Assembly (NCBI GenBank): GCA_007127255.1
Contig: SKZS01000014.1
Coordinates: 1 to 26,426, forward strand
Length of the DNA stretch: 26,426 bases
DNA from: Syntrophomonadaceae bacterium
GTDB lineage: Bacteria; Bacillota; Dethiobacteria; DTU022
Direction: 5' to 3'
The notes under the pieces are model-generated. The model saw only the letters and a list, made by a program, of their open reading frames with translations, was not told the DNA's origin and did no database searches. Below, piece after piece: positions 8,658 to 16,552 of this stretch; within the stretch, counting starts at the first letter, position 1, and the number at the start of each line of letters is the position of its first letter. The position numbers were made by a program, and so were the translations under genes.

Positions 8658-9619
8658 AAGCGCTCAAAATAATCTTCATGGGAACACCCGCTTTTGCCCT
8701 GCCTGCTCTTGATTCGCTTATACTTTCCAGTCATATGCTCATCGCACTTGTTGCCCCCCCTGATCGTCCGTACGGCAGGGGCGAAAAAGTACGCCCCTCC
8801 CCGGTTAAAGAGTGGGCCCTGAAACATTCGCTGGAATTAAAACAGCCCGAAAAGATTACCGGGGCAAGTTTTATATCCTGGGTAAAAGAAAAAGCTCCCG
8901 ACCTGATTGTTACCGTTGCCTTCGGTAAAATTTTACCTCCTGGCCTGTTGGAACTGCCTTCACTTGGCTGTATTAACCTTCACGCATCATATCTGCCTTA
9001 TTACCGCGGTTCTGCTCCGATCCACAGGGCGGTTATTGACGGCGCCGAATACAGCGGTGTATCGATTATAAAAATGTCTCCTGAACTCGATGCGGGAGAC
9101 ATTATCATACAGGAAAAAGAAGAGATCTCTCCCTTTGACACCGCCGGTATGCTGCATGACCGTCTTGCATTACGAGGCGCTTCCCTGCTGGTAAAGGCGG
9201 TAGATGCACTTGCCTCAGGCACAGCTGCACTGAAACCCCAGGATCATACCAGGGCTACATATGCTCCACCACTCGGAAGGGAAGACGAACGCCTGGATTG
9301 GAATTGCCCCGCTATTGAGATCTATAATCGCATTCGGGGTCTCAACCCCTGGCCGGGAGCCTATACTGTATTTGAAGGCAAAAGGCTGAAGGTGTGGCGG
9401 GCGGTTAGACCTGAGACGGGAAAAGGAAACCACTGCCGGGAAAAACCTGGAACCATTATGGCCGTTGGGGAAGACTCTCTGACCGTTGCTACGGCCGATG
9501 TCCCTCTTAAGGTGCTGGAACTCCAGCCGGCAGGGAAAAAGCATATGGATGCCGGATCATTTTGCTGCGGGTACCGTATCAAGCCGGGTTGCATTTTCAG
9601 TGGAGAGCAGCGCTGGTGA
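8654..9619 (+). CDS. fmt: Methionyl-tRNA formyltransferase
   Basis: 321 residues, normal length. It transfers a formyl group from 10-formyltetrahydrofolate to initiator Met-tRNA. Seen: IFMGTPAFALPAL at the N-terminus, the folate-binding region with PDRPYGRGEKVRPSPVK, catalytic Asn108 and His110 in NLHASYLPYYRGSAPI, Asp146 in ELDAGD, and a C-terminal tRNA-binding domain ending in GYRIKPG. Translation probably starts at TTG 8654, with GGTGAGG upstream. The start overlaps the def stop and the TGA overlaps the rsmB GTG, so def, fmt and rsmB are likely translationally coupled. def-fmt pairing couples addition and removal of the formyl group. Confidence 0.95.
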   Translation: MKALKIIFMGTPAFALPALDSLILSSHMLIALVAPPDRPYGRGEKVRPSPVKEWALKHSLELKQPEKITGASFISWVKEKAPDLIVTVAFGKILPPGLLELPSLGCINLHASYLPYYRGSAPIHRAVIDGAEYSGVSIIKMSPELDAGDIIIQEKEEISPFDTAGMLHDRLALRGASLLVKAVDALASGTAALKPQDHTRATYAPPLGREDERLDWNCPAIEIYNRIRGLNPWPGAYTVFEGKRLKVWRAVRPETGKGNHCREKPGTIMAVGEDSLTVATADVPLKVLELQPAGKKHMDAGSFCCGYRIKPGCIFSGEQRW

Positions 9620-10983
9620 GCGGGAAAGGTGAATTACCCGGCAATGGCCGCGAAGCTGCCCTGCGTGCCCTGGTTCGGGTAGAACAGGATGATGCTTACC
9701 TGAACCTGGTTCTGCCTTCTTTTTTGGGCGGCCTTGCTGCCGATGAAAGGGCGCTTGCCGTCAAGCTGGCTGCAGGAACAATTCAGCGCTTAAATACGAT
9801 CGATTGGGCTATCAGCCTGTTTTCTGACCGTTCGCCTCATACATTTACCCCCTGGATCCGTAACCTGCTGCGCTTAAGTGCCTACCAGCTTTTATACCTG
9901 GATCGCATACCCGACTATGCTGTTGTTGATGAAGCGGTGCGATTAGCCCGCCGTTTTGGGCATCGGGGCGTTGCCGGCCTGACTAACGCCCTTTTGAGGC
10001 GCCTGGCGGGCGAAGCAGCAAGCTTGCCCTGGCCGGATCAAAATAAAAATCCATCACTTTACCTTTCTCTCAAACATAGTCAGCCCCAGTGGCTGGTTTC
10101 AAGGATGATAAAAAGATTTGGTTTTCAGGAAGCTTTAAAATGGTGTCTTGCCGCGAACATAAAGCCGTCTACTTCTCTTCGTCCCAATATACTAAAATCA
10201 GGGCCCTTCGAATTAATTGAAAAACTGGGGAAAGAGGGTCTGGAAGCATTTGAAAGCCCCCTTATTCCCGGAATAGTTCGCATTAAACGCGGAGATAATC
10301 CGGCAGCTGCACAGGCTTTTCACCAGGGGCTTTTTACGATCCAGGGTGAAAGTTCGGCTCTTGTCGCCCCCCTGCTGCTGCCGGATCCCGGGGATACGAT
10401 AATCGATTCCTGCAGTGCGCCGGGAGGTAAAGCCACTCATCTGGCTGAGTTGATGGGAGATAAAGGACAGGTATATGCAGTTGAACTTCAGAAAAGCCGA
10501 CTGCAGCTGGTTAAAAAAGCAGCCCGCAGGCTGGGGCTGCAGTCGGTTAAACCGCTGCTTGCCGATAGCAGATCCCTGGAAAAGCAAAACCTGCCCGCCC
10601 CTGCGGCTGTTCTGGTTGATGCTCCCTGCACCGGTTTGGGAGTGATCAGGCGTTTGCCCGAAATCAAATGGCGCCGCAGGGAAAAAGACCTTCTGGCAAT
10701 GCAGTTTCTGCAATTAGATTTGCTCAGGTCTGCTGCCCGTATTCTGCCCCCTGGAGGCAAACTGCTCTATTCGGTTTGTACCACAGAACCCGAAGAAACC
10801 GAACAGGTGGTCGAAGCTTTCAGCAGGGAGAATCCCGATTTTAACCTTGAAGAGCTGCAGGGCAGGCTGCCGGCTGCCTTGCAGGATGATACCGGCCATG
10901 GCGAAACTGTAAGCCTGTGGCCCCATCGTCACGACATGGACGGTTTCTTTATGGCCTTATGGCAGAAGAAAAACTGGAAGTGA
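9616..10983 (+). CDS. rsmB: 16S rRNA m5C967 methyltransferase RsmB (Sun)
   Basis: 455 residues. It uses S-adenosylmethionine to methylate C967 (E. coli numbering) of 16S rRNA. An N-terminal NusB-like helical domain (about 1-140) is followed by a Rossmann methyltransferase domain with SAM motif DSCSAPGGKATHLAE near 264-278. Both RNA m5C cysteines are present: Cys338 in DAPCTGLG, which helps release product, and Cys388 in SVCTTEPEE, the presumed nucleophile. A longer frame reaches back to 9562 within fmt, but GTG 9616 is preferred: GGAGAG (9602-9607) is 8 bases upstream and the start overlaps the fmt TGA. No rlmN follows, unlike many relatives. Confidence 0.93.
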   Translation: MSGKGELPGNGREAALRALVRVEQDDAYLNLVLPSFLGGLAADERALAVKLAAGTIQRLNTIDWAISLFSDRSPHTFTPWIRNLLRLSAYQLLYLDRIPDYAVVDEAVRLARRFGHRGVAGLTNALLRRLAGEAASLPWPDQNKNPSLYLSLKHSQPQWLVSRMIKRFGFQEALKWCLAANIKPSTSLRPNILKSGPFELIEKLGKEGLEAFESPLIPGIVRIKRGDNPAAAQAFHQGLFTIQGESSALVAPLLLPDPGDTIIDSCSAPGGKATHLAELMGDKGQVYAVELQKSRLQLVKKAARRLGLQSVKPLLADSRSLEKQNLPAPAAVLVDAPCTGLGVIRRLPEIKWRRREKDLLAMQFLQLDLLRSAARILPPGGKLLYSVCTTEPEETEQVVEAFSRENPDFNLEELQGRLPAALQDDTGHGETVSLWPHRHDMDGFFMALWQKKNWK

Positions 10984-11050
10984 ATTAAGAAATATAAAAT
11001 CTAAGTCAGGACTAACGGTACACTCATATCAGGATCTTACCCTGAGGAAG

Positions 11051-11079
11051 TTGCCTGGAGACTATCTATTTGCTATACT
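11051..11079 (+). promoter_or_regulatory. Strong sigma-A-type promoter for the stp-prkC-rsgA-rpe operon
   Basis: TTGCCT (11051-11056), a 17-base spacer and TATACT (11074-11079), with TG one base before the -10 (extended -10). Transcription would begin near 11086. A 5-bp inverted repeat, TCAGG and CCTGA, flanks 11034-11040 just upstream of the -35. The region from the rsmB stop to this site shows no terminator, so read-through is also possible. Confidence 0.65.
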
Positions 11080-11121
11080 GAACATGTATTTGCTCATAAT
11101 AATGCAGGGGGTATATTGCTC

Positions 11122-11871
11122 GTGCTTATCGCAGGTTTGTCTAACAAAGGTTTAGAACGTCCCCGCAATGAAGACAGCTGTTTTGTAAAAGCGGATTCTG
11201 ATATTGCCCTGATGGTGGTTGCCGATGGAATGGGCGGCCATCGTGCCGGTAACGTGGCCAGTGATCTGGCTGTATCGAGCGCCGAGCAATTCTGGGTTGA
11301 TTTTGATCGTTTCAATCTGAATTCTGCAGAAGAGACTCGCAAGATGATTAATCGCTTAATCATTGATGCCAATGAAAAAGTTCTGAGCGAAGCAAATAGT
11401 TCTAGTGAGCGTCGGGGTATGGGAACCACCTTTACCGTTGGTCTTCTTTGCGGTAATCGTCTGATTATCGGGCATATAGGCGACAGCAGGGCTTATCTCA
11501 TTAATAATGGTCAAATTAAGCTTTTAACCAGGGATCACTCCCTCCTGGAACAGCTAATCGAATCGGGACAGATTAAACCGGAAGAAGCTAAAAACCATCC
11601 GCAGCGCCATGTTCTTACCCGGGCCCTGGGAATATCTTCTGATATAAAAGTAGATATATGCGAAAAGGATGTCCAGGCGGGCTCGATTCTTCTGTTTTGC
11701 ACTGACGGCCTCACTAATATGGTTAGTGATGATGAAATCCTGGCGGCGGCTTCGGAGCATTCCGACCCACAGAAGCTGGCTGAGTCGCTTATAGATCTGG
11801 CCAATTCACGGGGAGGTTTTGACAACATTACAGTTGTTGTCGTAACCGGTATTGGGGGACAGGAGTCTTAA
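11122..11871 (+). CDS. prpC: PP2C-type serine/threonine protein phosphatase (Stp/PrpC)
   Basis: 249 residues. A metal-dependent cytoplasmic phosphatase that reverses phosphorylation by the adjacent PASTA kinase. Motifs: RNEDS near the N-terminus, ADGMGGHRAGN at 34-44, GHIGDSRAYL, TRDHSL, FCTDGLTNMVSDDE and the final DNITVVVV, all with metal-binding aspartates intact. Start choice is uncertain: TTG 11116 is only 4 bases after AGGGGG (11106-11111), while GTG 11122 is 10 bases after it but matches the usual N-terminal length. The stop overlaps the kinase ATG by one base (TAATG). Confidence 0.93.
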   Translation: MLIAGLSNKGLERPRNEDSCFVKADSDIALMVVADGMGGHRAGNVASDLAVSSAEQFWVDFDRFNLNSAEETRKMINRLIIDANEKVLSEANSSSERRGMGTTFTVGLLCGNRLIIGHIGDSRAYLINNGQIKLLTRDHSLLEQLIESGQIKPEEAKNHPQRHVLTRALGISSDIKVDICEKDVQAGSILLFCTDGLTNMVSDDEILAAASEHSDPQKLAESLIDLANSRGGFDNITVVVVTGIGGQES

Positions 11872-13511
11872 TGGTAGGGAAAATACTGGCAGAGCGCTAT
11901 GAATTAATTGAAAAAATTGCTGAAGGAGGAATGGCCCGTGTTTATCGCGGTCGTGACCTTCTTCTTAAAAGGACTGTAGCGGTCAAAGTTCTTAAGGACC
12001 AGATGACAGGTGATGCAGCCTTCATTCGTCGTTTTGAGCGTGAAGCCCAGTCTGCTGCGGCTCTTTCACATCCTCATATCGTTAGCATTTATGATGTAGG
12101 TGAGCAGGACGGCACTCACTACATGGTTATGGAGTATGTTGACGGAAAAAATTTGAAAGAATATATAAGGGGAAAAGGCCCTCTGCCTGTGGATGAAGCA
12201 ATACGAATAACCCGCCAGATAGCCGAAGCCCTGGAACAGGCTCATAAAGCAGGTGTAGTTCACCGTGATATTAAGCCCCAGAATATCCTGTTTTCCAGCG
12301 AGGGAAAAGTAAAAGTTGCCGATTTTGGTATTGCTATAGCCGGTGACGGTGTAACGGTTACAGTAGGTGATGAAATTGTCGGTTCCGTTCAGTATATAGC
12401 GCCTGAACAGGCCAGGGGCGAGATAGCCGGCAAGCAGTCAGACTTGTACTCGCTTGGTATTGTATTTTATGAAATGGTTACCGGAAAAGTGCCTTTCACA
12501 GGCGAAAGTCCCGTTGCAGTGGCGATGAAGCATATTCAGGAGCAGATTGTTCCACCGGGCCGTCTGGTTTCGGACCTGCCCGCCGAGCTGGAACAAATTA
12601 TTCTAAAAGCGGTTCAAAAAGATTCTGCAGAGCGCTATAACAGCGCTGAAGAAATAATTGAAGATCTTTTATATACGGAATCAAGTGAAAAGCCAAAAAC
12701 TTCTAAAGCCCGGGTTACGGAGAATAATAAAACCACTGATCAAGACGAAGGTGTCATATTAAGGCCAACTTCCGGTTCTTCGGCAGGAAAAAAGAGAAAG
12801 ATTTCACCCAAGGTAAAAAGGAAGCTGGTTGTCGGTTTTCTGCTAATTGCTGTTATAGCGGTAATTTTCGGTGGCGGCGCTTATATGTTGAATAATTATT
12901 TCTTTGTGCCCGAAGTGGAAGTGCCCGAGGTAAGGGACTTAAGTCAATCTGATGCATCCCGGGTTTTAAGGGAAGCGGGGTTGGTTCCTGCTTCTGAAAT
13001 AGACTATGTTTATGATGACGAGGTGCCGGTTGGCCATGTAGTAAAAACCGATCCTCCCGAGGGAAGGATCGTTCGTAAAGACAGGGTTATCGGGTTGTTT
13101 GTCAGCAAAGGACCTGAATTAATTGCTATTCCGGATCTGATCGGCAGGACTGAAATGGAAGCCCGGGTCATCCTCCAGGATATGGAGTTGACAATGACCG
13201 TGGAAAGAGATTATAACGAAGATGTTCCTGAAAGATTAATATACCGCCAGCTCCCCGGAGAGTCTATAAAAGTTTCCCGCGGAGACGAAGTGGTAGTTTA
13301 TGTCAGCCAGGGTCGCGGCCCCTTTGAGATCGCCGATCTGGTCGGTTACTCAGAACAGGGTGCGCTGGATTATCTGGATGAGAACGATCTCAGGGCGCAT
13401 ATCCGCTATAGATTTTCAATTGGATCTTCGGGACATGTAATTGACCAGGACCCTGAAGCGGGCGAGGAAGTAATTCCCAACCAAACCATTGAATTGATTA
13501 TTGGTGAATAG
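11871..13511 (+). CDS. prkC: PASTA-domain membrane serine/threonine kinase (PrkC/StkP type)
   Basis: 546 residues, one transmembrane segment (about 319-340). Cytoplasmic kinase domain: glycine loop EGGMARVY at 18-25, catalytic Lys39, HRDIKPQN at 131-138, DFG at 151-153, and APEQARG after a Thr/Val-rich activation loop. A basic, Ser/Thr-rich juxtamembrane linker (about 270-318) follows. Outside the membrane are three PASTA repeats at about 349-415, 416-484 and 485-546. PASTA kinases sense muropeptides or lipid II and control growth, cell wall synthesis and spore germination in Bacillota. AGGAG lies 5 bases before the ATG. The pairing with the phosphatase is the conserved arrangement. Confidence 0.96.
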   Translation: MVGKILAERYELIEKIAEGGMARVYRGRDLLLKRTVAVKVLKDQMTGDAAFIRRFEREAQSAAALSHPHIVSIYDVGEQDGTHYMVMEYVDGKNLKEYIRGKGPLPVDEAIRITRQIAEALEQAHKAGVVHRDIKPQNILFSSEGKVKVADFGIAIAGDGVTVTVGDEIVGSVQYIAPEQARGEIAGKQSDLYSLGIVFYEMVTGKVPFTGESPVAVAMKHIQEQIVPPGRLVSDLPAELEQIILKAVQKDSAERYNSAEEIIEDLLYTESSEKPKTSKARVTENNKTTDQDEGVILRPTSGSSAGKKRKISPKVKRKLVVGFLLIAVIAVIFGGGAYMLNNYFFVPEVEVPEVRDLSQSDASRVLREAGLVPASEIDYVYDDEVPVGHVVKTDPPEGRIVRKDRVIGLFVSKGPELIAIPDLIGRTEMEARVILQDMELTMTVERDYNEDVPERLIYRQLPGESIKVSRGDEVVVYVSQGRGPFEIADLVGYSEQGALDYLDENDLRAHIRYRFSIGSSGHVIDQDPEAGEEVIPNQTIELIIGE

Positions 13512-13522
13512 GGAGGTTTTAT

Positions 13523-14413
13523 TTGCAGCAGGGAAAGGTAGTAAAAGCAGCGGGCGGATTTTTTACCGTTCGTGATGAACATGGAGAAGAATATGTCTGC
13601 CGGGCCAGGGGCATGCTTAAACGGGGCAGTAAATCATTAATTGTAGGCGATAATGTCCTGTTTGAACCTCCTCAAAAAGGACCGTCCTGTCCTGACGGTG
13701 AGGGTATCATTGAAAAAATGCTGCCCCGCTCCAACCTGCTGCAGCGTCCGCGAGTTGCCAATGTTGATCAGCTGGCCGTGATTATGTCGCTCAGGTCCCC
13801 CGACTGTGACTGGCAATTGATCAGTAGAATGCTGGTTCTTGCTGAGAAAGAAGGCCTATTCGCGTTTATATGTCTCAATAAAACTGATCTGACTGCGAAA
13901 AATGAATTAAGTAAGATAGACGATCTGCTTGATAATTACCCCTACAAGGTTATTTATACCAGCGCACTCAACGGCACAGGGTTGGATAAGCTGGAAGAAT
14001 GTTTAAAAGGGCAGTGCACCGTCCTGGCCGGCCCCTCCGGCGTAGGCAAGTCCTCTCTGCTAAATGCCCTTCAACCGGGCCTTGCCCTGCAAACCGGAAC
14101 AGTTAGCGATAAAATCAAACGCGGGCGTCATACTACCCGTCAGGCTGAACTGCTTACTCTGCAGGCAGGCGGTTCAGTGGTCGATACTCCTGGTTTCACC
14201 AGGCTCGATTTTTCCGGTTTGGACGGCGACAGCCTGGCCGATTACTTTCCCGAGTTTGAACCTCTTCGCGGGCAATGTGGTTTTCGCGATTGTCGCCACA
14301 TTAGCGAACATAAATGTGCAGTGCAGGAGGAAATTGGCATAAGTCTTAACCCGATGAGGTATGAACACTATAAATCATTTATTGGCGAATTCGAAAAGCA
14401 GGGGGTTTATTAA
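13523..14413 (+). CDS. rsgA: Small ribosomal subunit biogenesis GTPase RsgA
   Basis: 296 residues. A circularly permuted GTPase that checks late 30S assembly. An N-terminal OB-fold (about 1-70) is followed by GTPase motifs in permuted order: G4 NKTD at 119-122, G1 GPSGVGKS at 170-177, G3 DTPG at 221-224. The C-terminal zinc site has ligands Cys252, Cys257, His259 and Cys265. It starts at TTG, 6 bases after GGGAGG (13511-13516), which overlaps the kinase stop. It sits in its usual place between the PASTA kinase and rpe; in other Bacillota RsgA is a known substrate of such kinases. Confidence 0.95.
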   Translation: MQQGKVVKAAGGFFTVRDEHGEEYVCRARGMLKRGSKSLIVGDNVLFEPPQKGPSCPDGEGIIEKMLPRSNLLQRPRVANVDQLAVIMSLRSPDCDWQLISRMLVLAEKEGLFAFICLNKTDLTAKNELSKIDDLLDNYPYKVIYTSALNGTGLDKLEECLKGQCTVLAGPSGVGKSSLLNALQPGLALQTGTVSDKIKRGRHTTRQAELLTLQAGGSVVDTPGFTRLDFSGLDGDSLADYFPEFEPLRGQCGFRDCRHISEHKCAVQEEIGISLNPMRYEHYKSFIGEFEKQGVY

Positions 14414-14415
14414 AA

Positions 14416-15078
14416 ATGTCCGTTAAAGTGGCGCCGTCCTTGTTGTCTGCCGATTTCAGCAGGCTGTATGATGAGGTCAAAAGAATTGAAGCAAACGGGG
14501 CCGATTGGGTCCATCTTGATGTAATGGACGGCCACTTTGTGCCTTCCATTACCATTGGTCCGGTAGTGGTACAATCACTGCGGTCACAGACAGATCTTTT
14601 TATGGATGCTCACCTGATGGTCAGCGAGCCGGATAATCACCTGGAGCAATTTATCGAGGCCGGGGCAAACCTGGTGACTATCCAGTTCGAAGCCACCGCC
14701 CATTTAGATCGGGTTTTGCGTAAAATAAAGAAAGCCGGGGCCAAAGCAGGAGTTGCATTAAACCCGGCCACACCCGCCTCTGTTCTTGAATATGTCTGGC
14801 CACTTCTCGACCTGGTTTTGGTAATGAGTGTTAATCCCGGTGCCGGCGGTCAGGCTTTCATCCCGGAAGTTTTGCCAAAGATTAAATATCTGGCCAATCA
14901 AATTCACTCACGCAGCCTGCAGGTAGAGCTTGAAGTCGATGGAGGGATCAATCTTGAGACTGCTCCGGCAGTTATTAAGGCCGGGGCCAGCGTTCTCGTT
15001 GCCGGTTCCGCTGTTTTCAAGGCCGAAAATGGAATGGATTTAATAAACGATTTGAAAAAAATGCAAAATGTGCTATAA
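14416..15078 (+). CDS. rpe: Ribulose-phosphate 3-epimerase
   Basis: 220 residues. It interconverts ribulose 5-phosphate and xylulose 5-phosphate in the pentose phosphate pathway. TIM-barrel motifs: APSLLSADFSRL, HLDVMDGHFVPSITIGP with catalytic Asp, DAHLMVSEP with metal-binding Asp and His, VMSVNPGAGGQAF, and EVDGGI with the second catalytic Asp. AGGGGG precedes the ATG, 2 bases after the rsgA stop. The end of the gene contains the promoter for the riboflavin operon. Ribulose 5-phosphate is also a precursor of riboflavin, so the neighbourhood makes metabolic sense. Confidence 0.96.
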   Translation: MSVKVAPSLLSADFSRLYDEVKRIEANGADWVHLDVMDGHFVPSITIGPVVVQSLRSQTDLFMDAHLMVSEPDNHLEQFIEAGANLVTIQFEATAHLDRVLRKIKKAGAKAGVALNPATPASVLEYVWPLLDLVLVMSVNPGAGGQAFIPEVLPKIKYLANQIHSRSLQVELEVDGGINLETAPAVIKAGASVLVAGSAVFKAENGMDLINDLKKMQNVL

Positions 15079-15079
15079 T
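15052..15079 (+). promoter_or_regulatory. Promoter of the riboflavin operon inside the end of rpe
   Basis: TTGAAA (15052-15057), a 16-base spacer and a perfect TATAAT (15074-15079) preceded by TGC (extended -10). The TATAAT spans the rpe stop codon. The predicted start near 15086 lies just before the FMN aptamer, as expected for a riboswitch leader. Confidence 0.7.
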
Positions 15080-15092
15080 CCTGTTAACCGTT

Positions 15093-15247
15093 ATCTTCAG
15101 GGTCTGGTGAGAAGGAAGACTGATTGTCCTTCAATTCCGAACCGGCGGTGATGCCAAACGGAAATATCCGTGAAGCAAAGCCCGCGAGCTGAAAGGCTGA
15201 TCCGGTGAGAATCCGGAGCCGACAGTATAGTCTGGAAGGGAGAAGAA
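15093..15247 (+). ncRNA. FMN riboswitch aptamer (RFN element)
   Basis: Clear RFN core: ACCGGCGGTGAT (15141-15152), AAGCCCGCGAGC near 15179-15189, GATCCGGTGAGAATCCGG then AGCCGACAGTATAGTCTGG, and GGGAGAAGAAG at the end. P1 can form from TCTTC (15094-15098) and GAAGA (15242-15246). A small variable stem ACGGA/TCCGT lies at 15158-15171. Compared with the canonical GGTGAAATTCC of the P2 loop, this one has a 22-base insertion (15111-15132) that forms its own hairpin. FMN binding should stabilise P1 and stop transcription of the rib operon. Confidence 0.93.
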
Positions 15248-15287
15248 GCGGAATAAAACACGGCCTGTTTTATTCAAGACCCTGAAG
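15095..15287 (+). promoter_or_regulatory. Antiterminator pairing of the FMN riboswitch
   Basis: CTTCAGGGTC at 15095-15104 (5' strand of P1/P2) is the exact reverse complement of GACCCTGAAG at 15278-15287, the 5' arm of the terminator. Without FMN this 10-bp helix would block both P1 and the terminator; with FMN, P1 takes the 5' strand and the terminator forms. Between aptamer and terminator lies a perfect 9-bp hairpin, GAATAAAAC (15251-15259) with GTTTTATTC (15267-15275). Confidence 0.75.
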
Positions 15288-15310
15288 CAAATAATTGCTC
15301 GGGGTTTTTT
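15279..15310 (+). terminator. Rho-independent terminator of the FMN riboswitch
   Basis: Stem from ACCCTG-A-AGCAA (15279-15290) pairing with TTGCTCGGGGT (15295-15305) around an ATAA loop, with one bulged A and one G-T pair, followed by a run of six T (15305-15310). The 5' arm is shared with the antiterminator. Confidence 0.85.
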
Positions 15311-15443
15311 AGTGATAACCAGGGCTAAGAATTCAGCAAAAATAACCAGGTATTGAACAAAATATTTACGGCTTTCTGCTTAGTTTGCGCTTATTATCTT
15401 TGCTGTATTTCGGACCCTGAATATTAACGTGAGGTGAAATGAT
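15311..15443 (+). other. Leader between riboswitch terminator and ribD
   Basis: With the riboswitch this makes a gene-free stretch of 365 bases (15079-15443). I see no open frame or second good promoter in this part. Its only clear signal is GAGGTG (15431-15436), the ribD ribosome binding site. Confidence 0.6.
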
Positions 15444-16550
15444 TTGGATGCCGACGATCGATTTATGTGGATGGCTCTTGATCTGGCCCGCCAGGGCAGA
15501 GGGCGGACCAGTCCCAACCCCATGGTTGGTGCAGTTGTCGTTCAGGGTTCCGAAGTTGTAGCAACGGGTTTTCACCAGGCAGCGGGTTTGCCGCATGCTG
15601 AAATAGTAGCTCTAAAAAAGGCAGGAGAAAAGGCCCGCGGCGCCACACTTTATGTTAACCTCGAGCCGTGCAACCACCACGGCCGGACCGGTCCCTGCAC
15701 GGAAGCAATTATCAAGGCAGGAATAGCACGGGTCGTAGCGGCAACTCAGGATCCAAACCCGCTTGTTCCGGGTAAAGGTTTTGCCAGGCTGGCGGAAGCA
15801 GGGATCAAGGTCAAGCAGGGGGTTCTGGAAGATAAAGCACGTCAGCTAAATGAAGCCTTTATCAAATATATTACCACAGGTTTGCCATTTGTCGGCGTCA
15901 AGGTGGCCATGAGTCTTGATGGCAAGATCGGAACTATCACAGGGGACTCGCAGTGGATTACAGGCGAAAAAGCGCGCCAGTTTGTTCATCGCCTGCGCGA
16001 TCAATCCGACGCAATTATGGTCGGGATTGAGACAGTTTTAAAAGACAATCCGCGTTTGACTGCCAGGGTTGAAGGCGGGGGGGGAAAGGATCCGGCACGT
16101 GTCATTGTCGACAGTACTGCCCGTCTGCCTCTCGATGCAAGGGTTATTGAAAGCGCTTCATCGGCCCCCACGATCCTTGCTGTTACCGATCAGGCTCCTC
16201 CCGAGAAATGCAAAGCCCTGGAAGACAAAGGGGTGGATGTTATAGTTATGCCGCACCAGAACGGCCGCGTTGATCTGAAAGCATTGATGAAAAAACTGGC
16301 AGAGCGTGAATTTGCAGCCGTCCTGGTTGAAGGCGGAGGTACTTTAAACTACAGTCTCCTGGACCAACGCCTGGTTGACAAGTTATTTATCTTTATTGCG
16401 CCGCTTATCATCGGCGGCAAGGAGAGCCCGACAGCCTTTGCCGGTTCGGGTATTGAGTCACTGAAAAAGGCCTGGTCGGTTGAAAACATCGAAATGAAAC
16501 AATTCGATCAGGATCTGCTTTTAATTGGTTATCCCGTATCCGGGAGGTAA
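15444..16550 (+). CDS. ribD: Bifunctional riboflavin deaminase/reductase RibD
   Basis: 368 residues. It deaminates the pyrimidine product of GTP cyclohydrolase II and then reduces its ribose with NADPH. N-terminal deaminase (about 1-145): zinc ligands in HAE (51-53) and in PCNHHGRTGPC (Cys76, Cys85); the family more often has GRTPPC. C-terminal reductase: VKVAMSLDGKIGT, SQWITG and the later VEGGGTLNYSLL. It starts at TTG, 7 bases after GAGGTG (15431-15436). First gene under the FMN riboswitch. The ribosome binding site of ribE lies in its last codons. Confidence 0.96.
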   Translation: MDADDRFMWMALDLARQGRGRTSPNPMVGAVVVQGSEVVATGFHQAAGLPHAEIVALKKAGEKARGATLYVNLEPCNHHGRTGPCTEAIIKAGIARVVAATQDPNPLVPGKGFARLAEAGIKVKQGVLEDKARQLNEAFIKYITTGLPFVGVKVAMSLDGKIGTITGDSQWITGEKARQFVHRLRDQSDAIMVGIETVLKDNPRLTARVEGGGGKDPARVIVDSTARLPLDARVIESASSAPTILAVTDQAPPEKCKALEDKGVDVIVMPHQNGRVDLKALMKKLAEREFAAVLVEGGGTLNYSLLDQRLVDKLFIFIAPLIIGGKESPTAFAGSGIESLKKAWSVENIEMKQFDQDLLLIGYPVSGR

Positions 16551-16552
16551 AT

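Noticed and set aside
10213..10713. 166-codon minus-strand open frame opposite rsmB
   Set aside because: Antisense shadow of the methyltransferase domain with no independent support.
15331..15342. ATTCAGCAAAAA shared with 21626-21637
   Set aside because: A 12-base AT-rich match whose flanks diverge at once; chance cannot be excluded without a genome-wide count.
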